Shown here in pieces: positions 8,353 through 14,317 of a DNA stretch of 14,562 nucleotides (its first letter is position 1; each line of letters starts with the position of its first letter). The notes beneath the pieces were generated by a model. That model saw nothing but the letters and a program-made list of their open reading frames with translations, was not told where the DNA came from and did no database searches. A program made the position numbers and the translations under genes. This DNA is from Bacillota bacterium (GTDB lineage Bacteria > Bacillota > Clostridia > Peptostreptococcales > Natronincolaceae), in assembly GCA_023387935.1 (NCBI GenBank), contig JAEWHG010000030.1, positions 1 to 14,562 on the forward strand, read 5' to 3'.

Positions 8353-8358
8353 ACTATC

Positions 8359-8365
8359 TCTCCTT
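8359..8365 (-). promoter_or_regulatory. Ribosome binding site fixing the MATE start
   Basis: AAGGAGA on the minus strand lies 6 bases before ATG 8352. The GTG at 8370 would be upstream of this site. Confidence 0.75.
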
Positions 8366-8417
8366 CTCACTTCACATTACCTTTAAAATCCAAGTCATAC
8401 TTAACGCGTATCCTTTC

Positions 8418-8446
8418 ATTTTATACTTTCAGATATTTTTTGTCAA
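8418..8446 (-). promoter_or_regulatory. SigA promoter of the MATE gene
   Basis: On the minus strand a perfect -35 TTGACA (8446-8441) and a -10 TAAAAT (8423-8418) are 17 bases apart. The -35 begins only 9 bases past the stop of the upstream acetyltransferase gene. The predicted start near 8411 gives a leader of about 60 bases. Confidence 0.8.
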
Positions 8447-8454
8447 TCTATACA

Positions 8455-9189
8455 TTACATATATTTACGGTAATACACATCAAAACTTTCTTCTTGCTTT
8501 ACAATTTTATATCCCCTATACCCTTTTCTAAGCAATTGCTGTTGCATTAATATTTCATTATTTTTTATTTTAATACCATTTGTTAATTTTCTTTTTCTAT
8601 TTTCCTCTATAAGATTTAAGGTTAGTAAATACCTTAGTTTTCCTTCGTACTCCCCTTCTCTATGCTTCAAATCTATAATTGTTAAGCCGTAATCCATTAC
8701 ATTTTTAAGACTTGGATAATTATAAGGAGATATGGTAGTCAAGATAGTTTCATATCCTAATTCTTTAATTGATTTTAATGAATATGGTAGCATTTTAGAC
8801 TGAAGTTTATTTCCTCTATAATGTGGGTGTACTACTGTGGACTCAAGATGGGCAACCTTTTCTAATGCTTCTGTCGATAAGCTAATGTCTCTGCCAAGAT
8901 TATTTTTATTTTGCCTAGGAAAATTTATAGTTCTATAAGCAATCAACTTGCCTTCACTTAAGACGCCTATAACTTTACCATGTTTTCCAGAAATAAGTGA
9001 ATCCCTTATAAAATCTCTCGTATCTGGTACAAATGTATCCGGATTTTCTAACGAATCCAAAACTTCAGCCTGCAAAGCCAGAATATCATCTAAATAATTT
9101 TTATTTAAAAACATGATTTTATATTCTACTAATTCCTTCATCATACCGTTGTTTTTTATAAGAAATCCATTCTCTACAATTTTTTTCAT
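8455..9189 (-). CDS. GNAT-family N-acetyltransferase, substrate unknown
   Basis: This 244-residue protein is predicted to move an acetyl group from acetyl-CoA to an amine. The GNAT core covers about residues 22-195. Motif A is visible: the beta-strand Leu115-Glu-Ser-Thr-Val-Val120, then His121-Pro-His-Tyr-Arg125-Gly-Asn-Lys-Leu, which forms the pyrophosphate-binding turn. A later Ser154-Pro-Tyr-Asn157 followed by Ser160 and a Tyr167-Gly motif matches the second half of the fold. About 50 C-terminal residues, rich in Lys and Arg, lie beyond the usual domain and are not recognised. The ATG at 9216 has no ribosome site; AAAGGGGAG (9203-9195) precedes ATG 9189, which I chose. The gene is divergent from yajQ. 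Nothing in the context gives the substrate. Confidence 0.85.
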   Translation of the reverse strand: MKKIVENGFLIKNNGMMKELVEYKIMFLNKNYLDDILALQAEVLDSLENPDTFVPDTRDFIRDSLISGKHGKVIGVLSEGKLIAYRTINFPRQNKNNLGRDISLSTEALEKVAHLESTVVHPHYRGNKLQSKMLPYSLKSIKELGYETILTTISPYNYPSLKNVMDYGLTIIDLKHREGEYEGKLRYLLTLNLIEENRKRKLTNGIKIKNNEILMQQQLLRKGYRGYKIVKQEESFDVYYRKYM

Positions 9190-9194
9190 TCTAT

Positions 9195-9203
9195 CTCCCC
9201 TTT
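9195..9203 (-). promoter_or_regulatory. Ribosome binding site fixing the GNAT start
   Basis: AAAGGGGAG on the minus strand lies 5 bases before ATG 9189 and downstream of the longer-frame ATG 9216, which lacks a site. Confidence 0.7.
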
Positions 9204-9283
9204 GTGTATTATTCATTGCAAATATTATTAAAATAATTTTTTATACAAATAAATATATCTATATTTATACCCAATTTGATTCA

Positions 9284-9308
9284 AAAGTATCGAATTTTGT
9301 GATACTTT
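9284..9308. promoter_or_regulatory. Inverted repeat in the GNAT-yajQ divergent spacer, possible operator
   Basis: AAAGTATC (9284-9291) and GATACTTT (9301-9308) form a perfect 8-base inverted repeat separated by 9 bases. There is no T-run after either arm, so it is unlikely to be a terminator. It could bind a dimeric regulator serving one or both genes. No regulator gene is nearby. Confidence 0.35.
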
Positions 9309-9319
9309 ATTAATAGATA

Positions 9320-9349
9320 TGGACTTCTTCATACAATACCATATATAAT
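9320..9349 (+). promoter_or_regulatory. Possible promoter of yajQ
   Basis: A perfect -10 TATAAT lies at 9344-9349, with a partial -35 TGGACT at 9320-9325 (18-base spacer). The predicted start lies about 25 bases before the coding start. Confidence 0.45.
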
Positions 9350-9369
9350 ATTAATTAATTATGTAAAAT

Positions 9370-9375
9370 GGAGGG
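9370..9375 (+). promoter_or_regulatory. Ribosome binding site fixing the yajQ start
   Basis: GGAGGG directly abuts ATG 9376, so that codon cannot be used efficiently. ATG 9382 has normal spacing. Confidence 0.8.
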
Positions 9376-9381
9376 ATGAAA

Positions 9382-9873
9382 ATGGCAAAGGATAACTCTT
9401 TTGACATAGTTTCACAAATTGATCTTTCAGAGGTGGACAATGCTATTAATCAATCTATGAAAGAGATTTCTCAGCGTTTTGATTTAAAAGGCAGCAATAC
9501 AACCGTAGAAAGAAATAACGAAGAAGTAGCGATTAACGCTCCCGACGATTTGAAGCTTAAGAACGTATTAGATATTTTTCAAACGAAGCTAACACAAAGA
9601 GGTATTTCTTTAAAAGCTTTGGAATACGGAAAAATAGAACACGCATTAGGTGGTAGAGCAAAGCAAGTTATTAAACTGCAACAAGGAATAGATAAGGATC
9701 AATCTAAAAAAATAACTACATTAATTAAAGATTCTAAAATAAAAGTACAAGCTTCTATACAAGGGGATGCGGTTAGAGTGTCTGGAAAAAATAGAGACGA
9801 TCTACAAGCAGTTATGCATTTATTAAAGGAAGCGGACCTACCTATGAATCTACAGTTTACAAATTATAGATAA
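9382..9873 (+). CDS. yajQ: YajQ-family nucleotide-binding protein
   Basis: The 163-residue protein has the canonical YajQ length and the typical N-terminus Met-Ala-Lys-Asp-x-Ser-Phe-Asp-Ile-Val. The family has two ferredoxin-like alpha-beta domains. The segment Ile-Ser-Gln-Arg-Phe-Asp-Leu-Lys-Gly (about 31-39), the Gly-Gly-Arg-Ala-Lys-Gln turn (near 91-96) and the C-terminal Leu-Gln-Phe-x-Asn-Tyr-Arg are family hallmarks. YajQ proteins bind nucleotides or RNA, and a Xanthomonas member was reported as a cyclic-di-GMP effector; whether a clostridial copy does so is not known. ATG 9382 is preferred because GGAGGG ends at 9375. The gene is monocistronic, divergent from the acetyltransferase, and ends at a very strong terminator that lies beyond a 74-base repeat. 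Confidence 0.95.
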   Translation: MAKDNSFDIVSQIDLSEVDNAINQSMKEISQRFDLKGSNTTVERNNEEVAINAPDDLKLKNVLDIFQTKLTQRGISLKALEYGKIEHALGGRAKQVIKLQQGIDKDQSKKITTLIKDSKIKVQASIQGDAVRVSGKNRDDLQAVMHLLKEADLPMNLQFTNYR

Positions 9874-9885
9874 TATAAGCTACAA

Positions 9886-9959
9886 TAAGAACCTCACCCA
9901 TCAACACAATCAAAGATTGCATACGGGTGTCCCAGAATCTTGTTGTATTCACAATAAAA
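9886..9959 (+). repeat. 74-base direct repeat, copy A (3' side of yajQ)
   Basis: By direct alignment this shares 64 of 74 bases, without gaps, with 10889-10962. Eight of the ten differences are transitions. Its last bases (ATTCACAATAAAA) run directly into the left arm of the terminator at 9956. A terminal hairpin (7 bp, loop ATTC) is shared by both copies, with a G-U pair in this one. The left boundary, near TAAGAAC, is where similarity begins. Confidence 0.85.
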
Positions 9960-9993
9960 CCTCACTAACTTTCTAAAAAGTTAGTGAGGTTTT
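9956..9993. terminator. Strong bidirectional terminator between yajQ and PAP2
   Basis: A perfect 17-base stem pairs 9956-9972 with 9977-9993 around the loop CTAA. A-runs on the left and T-runs on the right allow use from both sides, so it serves yajQ (+) and the PAP2 gene (-). Confidence 0.92.
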
Positions 9994-10006
9994 ATTATAA
10001 TATTAT

Positions 10007-10696
10007 TTAACTATTTTTTTGTAAAGACACGGAAGGCGCCTTCAACTCGCTTCTTTCTTTTTGCTTTTGTGCTATTAAATCTGGTACTAAATAAATTCCT
10101 ATATATAAAACTATAGATAAAGCGATTGCCCAAATTCCATCTAATATGGAGTGTTGCTTAACTAATACTGTAGATGCACTGATTATAACCATAAGAGCAA
10201 AGGAAGTAAGCATTAAACCTTTATTTTTTCTAAAAGGCTCATAACCTATTAAACCTACATGTATTGCGATGGAGTTAAGTACATGTATGCTTGGTGCAAC
10301 ATTAGTTGGAGTGTCCGCAGCATAAATTCCTTTCATAATATTTGAAAAAATATCGTTTTCTACAATTACAGGACGAAGACCTTGTCCATTTGGAAATATC
10401 CAATAAACCGTATAGCATATAGCCATACCAAAGAACATAAATAAAAATAATCTGTAATAATCCTTTTTCGATACAATCCCTAAATAAATAAATCCAAAAG
10501 CCATGTATATGTACCAAAATAAATACGGTATTACAAATTCCTTTATAAATGGAATTTTAAGATCTAAAGGTGAAAACATATAATACTCAGGAACAACGGT
10601 TTTCTCTAAATAATAAAACCATACGTATAATAATCCATATAAGGAAAGTAGTGCAAAATGCTTGTAATCCTTCCATAATTTCTTCAGTAAAATCAT
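10007..10696 (-). CDS. PAP2-superfamily integral membrane phosphatase-like protein
   Basis: This 229-residue membrane protein has about six hydrophobic segments. It resembles the PAP2 branch seen in lipid phosphatases and inositolphosphorylceramide synthases. Motif remnants in order are Pro102-Asn-Gly-Gln with Arg108-Pro109; Pro135-Ser136-Ile-His138; and Lys180-Gln-His182 followed by Asp186, where the classical third motif has Ser-Arg in place of Lys-Gln. The catalytic His182 and its partner Asp186 are present, as is the Ser-x-His pair. The likely role is dephosphorylation or transfer of a lipid or isoprenoid phosphate at the membrane; the substrate is not known. The start ATG 10696 follows AGGAGG at a spacing of 10. 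The gene sits between two 74-base direct repeats. A C-terminal soluble tail (about 206-229) is charged and low in complexity. Confidence 0.8.
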   Translation of the reverse strand: MILLKKLWKDYKHFALLSLYGLLYVWFYYLEKTVVPEYYMFSPLDLKIPFIKEFVIPYLFWYIYMAFGFIYLGIVSKKDYYRLFLFMFFGMAICYTVYWIFPNGQGLRPVIVENDIFSNIMKGIYAADTPTNVAPSIHVLNSIAIHVGLIGYEPFRKNKGLMLTSFALMVIISASTVLVKQHSILDGIWAIALSIVLYIGIYLVPDLIAQKQKERSELKAPSVSLQKNS

Positions 10697-10888
10697 TTAA
10701 GCTTATCCTCCTTATTTAAATAATGCACAAACTTGACTTCTCTATTGTTTCTACAATACAAATTTATTATTATTTTTCATGAATGATATACTATTAATTA
10801 TATCGGTAATAAGTTAAATAGATTTTAATTATTTATGAAGATTTTCTTAAGTTTTTTAATTTATATAATGATGCCACTTTTTTTGCAG
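10697..10888. other. AT-rich intergenic stretch upstream of the PAP2 gene
   Basis: No coding frame was supported here; together with repeat copy B and the U32 terminator it makes a gene-free stretch of about 319 bases. It holds the PAP2 ribosome site (10707-10713) and a minus-strand TATAAT (10802-10797) without a good -35. A plus-strand TATAAT (10864-10869) would start transcription about a dozen bases before repeat copy B. A small inverted repeat (ATTGT / ACAAT, 10744-10757) is too weak to assign. Confidence 0.5.
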
Positions 10889-10962
10889 TAAGAACTTGAC
10901 CCATTAACACAATCAAAACTTGCGTACAGGTGCCCCAGAACCTTATTGTATTCACAATAAAA
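10889..10962 (+). repeat. 74-base direct repeat, copy B (upstream of PAP2, after the U32 terminator)
   Basis: This is the second copy of the repeat at 9886-9959, in the same orientation, 64 of 74 bases identical and with its start exactly 1003 bases away. Like copy A it ends in ATTCACAATAAAA and meets the A-tract of a terminator. The terminal 7-bp hairpin (loop ATTC) is fully Watson-Crick here. Confidence 0.85.
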
Positions 10963-10997
10963 AAGGACTCTATTTCCATAAGAAAATATAAGTCCTT
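10959..10997 (-). terminator. Terminator of the U32 gene
   Basis: The arms AAGGACT (10963-10969) and AGTCCTT (10991-10997) enclose a partly paired AT-rich interior. On the minus strand the stem is followed by a run of T. It lies about 20 bases past the U32 stop. Confidence 0.8.
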
Positions 10998-11015
10998 AGT
11001 TACAATACTAATCCT

Positions 11016-13496
11016 CTATTCTACTCCTCTATAATAATGACCCCTCGTAAATCCACTTCTTAGCATATGATCATAATCTCCAGTATCTCTAGATTTTACA
11101 CCTGTTATTGCGCTAGAAATATTTTTTAAAGTCATTAACAATAAATGTTCTATCTCAGCATCAGTCTCATCAGTAAATTCTAATCTCAACCATTCAATAT
11201 TAACACCTTTAAAATCATGTAGCCGATCTAACATGAATAAAGGATTGGAATTAAGAATTATACTTCTTCCCCAGTAATCCTTTCCTAATGGGAAAATTAT
11301 ATTTTTTTGATCCTTTAATCCAAAATTAAAGGTGTATTTAGGATACCGACATTCTTCGCATTTATGATCACATTTGTTTTCTTGGATCAAAGGGCAATAT
11401 TCAGTAGTCATAACAGTGGTCTTACCATATATAATTGCCTCTTTTTCTAAAGCATTACTTAGATTTAATCTATAAATAGTCTTGAAATCTAACTCTGGAG
11501 ATAATGTAATTCCCTTAAAGCCAAGCTTTTCAAAAGAATCAATAGTATAGCTATTCATTATATTTAATGAGAAGTCCCCTATTATTGGTAGATTAAAGTG
11601 TTCATTATTAAAGCGAATTATACCTAAGTCTCCTGCTAAAATTCCCTGAAAGCTTAATCCCTTTAATAGATTACCTAATTTTTCATACTCCATGTTTCTT
11701 AATATAGCCGGTGTTCTTAAATAAATTTCTATATTTTTATTTTTACACAGTGATATGGCTTCTTTAAAATTAGATATATCGCCATAATAAACACGATGAA
11801 TCGGATGATTTAAAACTACCCTTAGTTGCTCTAAGGTATCTACTTTAACTGATATTTTTTTATCCTTAAATACTTGTTCATAATCATTTCCATCACTATC
11901 TGTTAAACTTTCTAGTTTCTCAGTCAAGCTTTCATTATTAACTTTTTCTCTATTATGTCTCGTTTTTCGAAGATTTTCTAGTTTTCCTATTGCTTCTCTT
12001 CTTAAACTATTTAATACAGAAATAGGAATAGAGCTGTTTTCTTCTAAACGAATATCTAAATGGTCTAACGAGAAAGGAGTATTCCCTAATTTTGATAGCT
12101 GATCTAAAAGTTTTTCTTTAGTAAGAGGAACATTAATAGCAGCTTGCACAGTATCCTTACTTTCAGCAGAAACAGCATATCCATCTTCATCCCACATATT
12201 AAGCTTAATTTTATCCTTAATTTTTATAGCGATATCTCCGTATAAGGAAATCTTTTTATACTCTTTATCATATGCATAAGTTCTTTCAAGCTCATCCATT
12301 AAAGATACATTCAAGGTTTTATATACTTCATCACCCTTTTGTATCTTTCCCCTCATTTCTATTTCTACAACTTCACCAGATTTAGCATTTTTAACTAGCT
12401 TATTATTAATATATATGTTTCTAACAGTACCACCTATATCTTCAGAAGATTTATTCACTATTTCTATACCATCGCCTTGAGCTATATCCACTTCTAACCT
12501 AATTCTTAATCTACTCTCTCTTATATCAAAATTATCTACTTTTCCTAAATATAATCCACGATTATTAGATTTCTCAATATTAATGACTTCTATCTTTGGA
12601 CTGCTGAATAAATATCCTTTTGTAAATTTACGATTAAACATTTGCTCCATTTCTTCTTGCAATGCCCTATCCTTTAAAGGTATTTTATTCTCTAAGTAAG
12701 TATCTATTGCCCTTCTGTAGTTCTTAACAATAGATGCTACATATTGAGGTTTTTTCATTCGACCTTCAATTTTAAATGAAGTAACACCAGCATCAATTAA
12801 TTTTCCAACTTCTTCTAAGGTATTTAAATCTCTCATACTCAGATGAAATGCCTTATCCTTATCCAGCATCTGGTCTGCTTTTAAATTTAATAAACTATAC
12901 TCTCTCCTGCATGGCTGTGCGCAACGACCTCTATTGCCACTCCTACCACCAATAAAACTACTCATTAAGCACTGCCCCGAGTAAGAAACACACAAGGCTC
13001 CATGAACAAAAACCTCTAGCTCAATATCCAATTCATCATAAATATTTTTAATTTCTTTTATAGTTAACTCACGCGCTAGAACTGCCCTATGTACGCCCAT
13101 ATTTTTTAATAGCTCAACACCGTATTTATTATGAAGTGTCATTTGAGTACTAGCATGTATTTCAAAGTCTGGAAAAAGCTCTTTAATTAAATTAAAGGCT
13201 CCTATATCCTGCACTATGACAGCATCAACATCTATTTCATATAAAAATTTTACATATTCCGTTAAGCTTTTAATTTCATTATCCTTAATTAATGTATTAA
13301 CAGTTACATATATTTTTACACCTCGAATATGGGCATATTCTACAGCTTCCTTCATAGTATCTCTATCAAAATTAGATGCATATGCTCTAGCGCCAAAATC
13401 TGCCCCACCTAAATAAATAGCATCAGCACCATTTTGCACAGCCGCCTTTAGAGCCTCAAAGCTCCCTGCTGGGGCTAATAATTCAATATGCTGCAT
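11016..13496 (-). CDS. Long U32-family protein (peptidase U32 / RNA hydroxylase type) with DUF3656-like region
   Basis: Characterised U32 relatives include RlhA (23S rRNA 5-hydroxycytidine) and TrhP (tRNA 5-hydroxyuridine), which need an Fe-S cluster and prephenate. Older names call the family collagenase-like peptidase. The protein has 826 residues from ATG 13496. It opens with the typical Ile-Glu-Leu-Leu-Ala-Pro-Ala-Gly barrel start. The U32 signature (Glu-Val-Phe-Val-His-Gly-Ala-Leu-Cys) lies near 161-169. Cysteines 169, 176, 192 and 196 follow the expected cluster pattern. A DUF3656-like middle part lies at about 365-490. A second barrel-like half carries another cysteine set, 701, 709, 713 and 716. 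TTG 13505 is in frame, but the AAAGG site (13510-13506) fits ATG 13496 better. Whether it acts on rRNA, tRNA or something else cannot be told from sequence. Confidence 0.9.
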   Translation of the reverse strand: MQHIELLAPAGSFEALKAAVQNGADAIYLGGADFGARAYASNFDRDTMKEAVEYAHIRGVKIYVTVNTLIKDNEIKSLTEYVKFLYEIDVDAVIVQDIGAFNLIKELFPDFEIHASTQMTLHNKYGVELLKNMGVHRAVLARELTIKEIKNIYDELDIELEVFVHGALCVSYSGQCLMSSFIGGRSGNRGRCAQPCRREYSLLNLKADQMLDKDKAFHLSMRDLNTLEEVGKLIDAGVTSFKIEGRMKKPQYVASIVKNYRRAIDTYLENKIPLKDRALQEEMEQMFNRKFTKGYLFSSPKIEVINIEKSNNRGLYLGKVDNFDIRESRLRIRLEVDIAQGDGIEIVNKSSEDIGGTVRNIYINNKLVKNAKSGEVVEIEMRGKIQKGDEVYKTLNVSLMDELERTYAYDKEYKKISLYGDIAIKIKDKIKLNMWDEDGYAVSAESKDTVQAAINVPLTKEKLLDQLSKLGNTPFSLDHLDIRLEENSSIPISVLNSLRREAIGKLENLRKTRHNREKVNNESLTEKLESLTDSDGNDYEQVFKDKKISVKVDTLEQLRVVLNHPIHRVYYGDISNFKEAISLCKNKNIEIYLRTPAILRNMEYEKLGNLLKGLSFQGILAGDLGIIRFNNEHFNLPIIGDFSLNIMNSYTIDSFEKLGFKGITLSPELDFKTIYRLNLSNALEKEAIIYGKTTVMTTEYCPLIQENKCDHKCEECRYPKYTFNFGLKDQKNIIFPLGKDYWGRSIILNSNPLFMLDRLHDFKGVNIEWLRLEFTDETDAEIEHLLLMTLKNISSAITGVKSRDTGDYDHMLRSGFTRGHYYRGVE

Positions 13497-13592
13497 ATTC
13501 AACAACCTTTCTGTCTTTTACTTATATTCTCTTTATCGTATATACTAATTAAATTTTATTTTTCATAACTACAATAAAGTAGTAATAGTCTT

Positions 13593-13622
13593 ATTATATC
13601 TAAAAAACATATAAAATAGCAA
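13593..13622 (-). promoter_or_regulatory. Likely promoter of the U32 gene
   Basis: On the minus strand -10 TATAAT (13598-13593) and -35 TTGCTA (13622-13617) are 18 bases apart. The start near 13586 gives a leader of about 90 bases without an obvious structured RNA. Confidence 0.6.
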
Positions 13623-13710
13623 CAATGATTCAAAACACTTAGGGATTCTTATTTTTATCTAACTATCATTTCCTAGAACATTAAACTTAGTTATTAAAAT
13701 TCTTCAAAAA

Positions 13711-13741
13711 ACAAAAACAGGATAGAGCTTAAACTCTACCC
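13711..13741 (-). terminator. Terminator of the small Cys-protein gene
   Basis: On the minus strand GGGTAGAG and CTCTATCC pair (one G-U) around a 6-base loop and are followed by a long T-rich tract. Confidence 0.85.
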
Positions 13742-13762
13742 CGACTCTGTTAATCTATATTT

Positions 13763-14011
13763 CTAGAAGCAGAATCCTTTACGTCCACATCCACAAAATA
13801 ATACAACAAGTAATAAGAAGAAGAATAATAAGCTATCTCCTGATCCTTTAAAAATACCGCAATTACAGAAAATAATTACTAACAACAAGAAGAAGAAAAG
13901 TAAGCTGGTATCCTTTCCAAATATATTACCAATACCTCTGTTGCAATCATTATTATTTCCTATATTTCCTATATTTCCGCAAGTTCCTGTGTTTTCAAGA
14001 AATTCACTCAT
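13763..14011 (-). CDS. Small Leu/Phe-rich cysteine protein with two copies of a hydrophobic segment; possible spore protein
   Basis: This 82-residue protein has a polar Gly/Asn-rich N-terminal part (residues 1-35, with Cys11 and Cys23). Two near-identical hydrophobic segments follow, at residues 36-52 and 60-76, both containing SLLFFFLLLV and ending Phe-Cys-x-Cys-Gly. It ends Lys-Gly-Phe-Cys-Phe. Each segment is long enough for one membrane pass. I recall small clostridial proteins with this style of segment, but I cannot name a characterised family, and the spore link is an inference from the promoter-like sequence upstream. The start ATG 14011 has an AGGTG site about 6 bases upstream. The gene has its own terminator. 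A strong compositional pattern and a good ribosome site support it as a real gene despite its size. Confidence 0.75.
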   Translation of the reverse strand: MSEFLENTGTCGNIGNIGNNNDCNRGIGNIFGKDTSLLFFFLLLVIIFCNCGIFKGSGDSLLFFFLLLVVLFCGCGRKGFCF

Positions 14012-14095
14012 ATATTACACCTACCCTTTCATAATTTTAAATGCCTTAAAGCACACAACTTCTTTTATCTTTTAGGAGTGTACTTAGCTGTAATA

Positions 14096-14124
14096 TATAT
14101 TATGAAATTTCATATAAACTGTTC
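14096..14124 (-). promoter_or_regulatory. Candidate SigK/SigE-type sporulation promoter
   Basis: On the minus strand CATAATATA (14104-14096) fits the SigK -10 pattern CATAnnnTA. The -35 GAAC (14124-14121) is placed 16 bases upstream, as in the SigK pattern AC-N16/17-CATA. The -10 region also partly fits SigE. The start would be near 14089, about 80 bases before the small Cys-protein gene. AT-rich DNA can give such matches by chance. Confidence 0.4.
14101..14114. repeat. 14-base perfect palindrome overlapping the candidate sporulation promoter
   Basis: TATGAAATTTCATA reads identically on both strands and overlaps the candidate -10 and spacer. It may be an operator, for example for a sporulation regulator; no regulator is identified. 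Confidence 0.4.
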
Positions 14125-14262
14125 TATATTTCATGTTAAAAATAAAAAAATTTCATTTTTATTTTTTAATATATTTTCACCAAATCCTTCACACATTTTT
14201 ATATACAGCATAGTATGGAAGTACAATATATTTTATATTACTATTTTTCCCATATAAGAATG

Positions 14263-14294
14263 TAATAGGGTATGCAGTTTCACATACCCTATTA
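14263..14294 (-). terminator. 12-bp hairpin behind the right-hand gene, probable terminator
   Basis: TAATAGGGTATG (14263-14274) and CATACCCTATTA (14283-14294) form a perfect stem with an 8-base loop, about 23 bases past the stop at 14318. The following minus-strand bases are only moderately T-rich, so it may instead stabilise the mRNA end. Confidence 0.55.
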
Positions 14295-14317
14295 GCAAAA
14301 CATTATTATTGATATGT

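Larger units (their letters stand above)
14012..14317. other. AT-rich intergenic stretch upstream of the small Cys-protein gene
   Basis: No coding frame was supported. It contains the small gene's ribosome site, a SigK-like promoter match with an overlapping palindrome, an A/T-homopolymer-rich middle (about 14135-14175), and the 12-bp hairpin behind the right-hand gene. Confidence 0.6.

Noticed and set aside
9886..9993. Copy A plus its terminator as a known riboswitch or T-box leader
   Set aside because: There is no T-box sequence, no recognised aptamer core, and no downstream gene on that strand to control.
10302..10517. 71-residue open frame inside the PAP2 gene, other frame
   Set aside because: It overlaps a recognisable PAP2 gene on the same strand and has no ribosome site.
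9886..10962. The two 74-base repeats as part of a CRISPR array or a composite transposon
   Set aside because: There are only two copies 1 kb apart with a gene between them, no spacers, no terminal inverted repeats around the unit, and no transposase.
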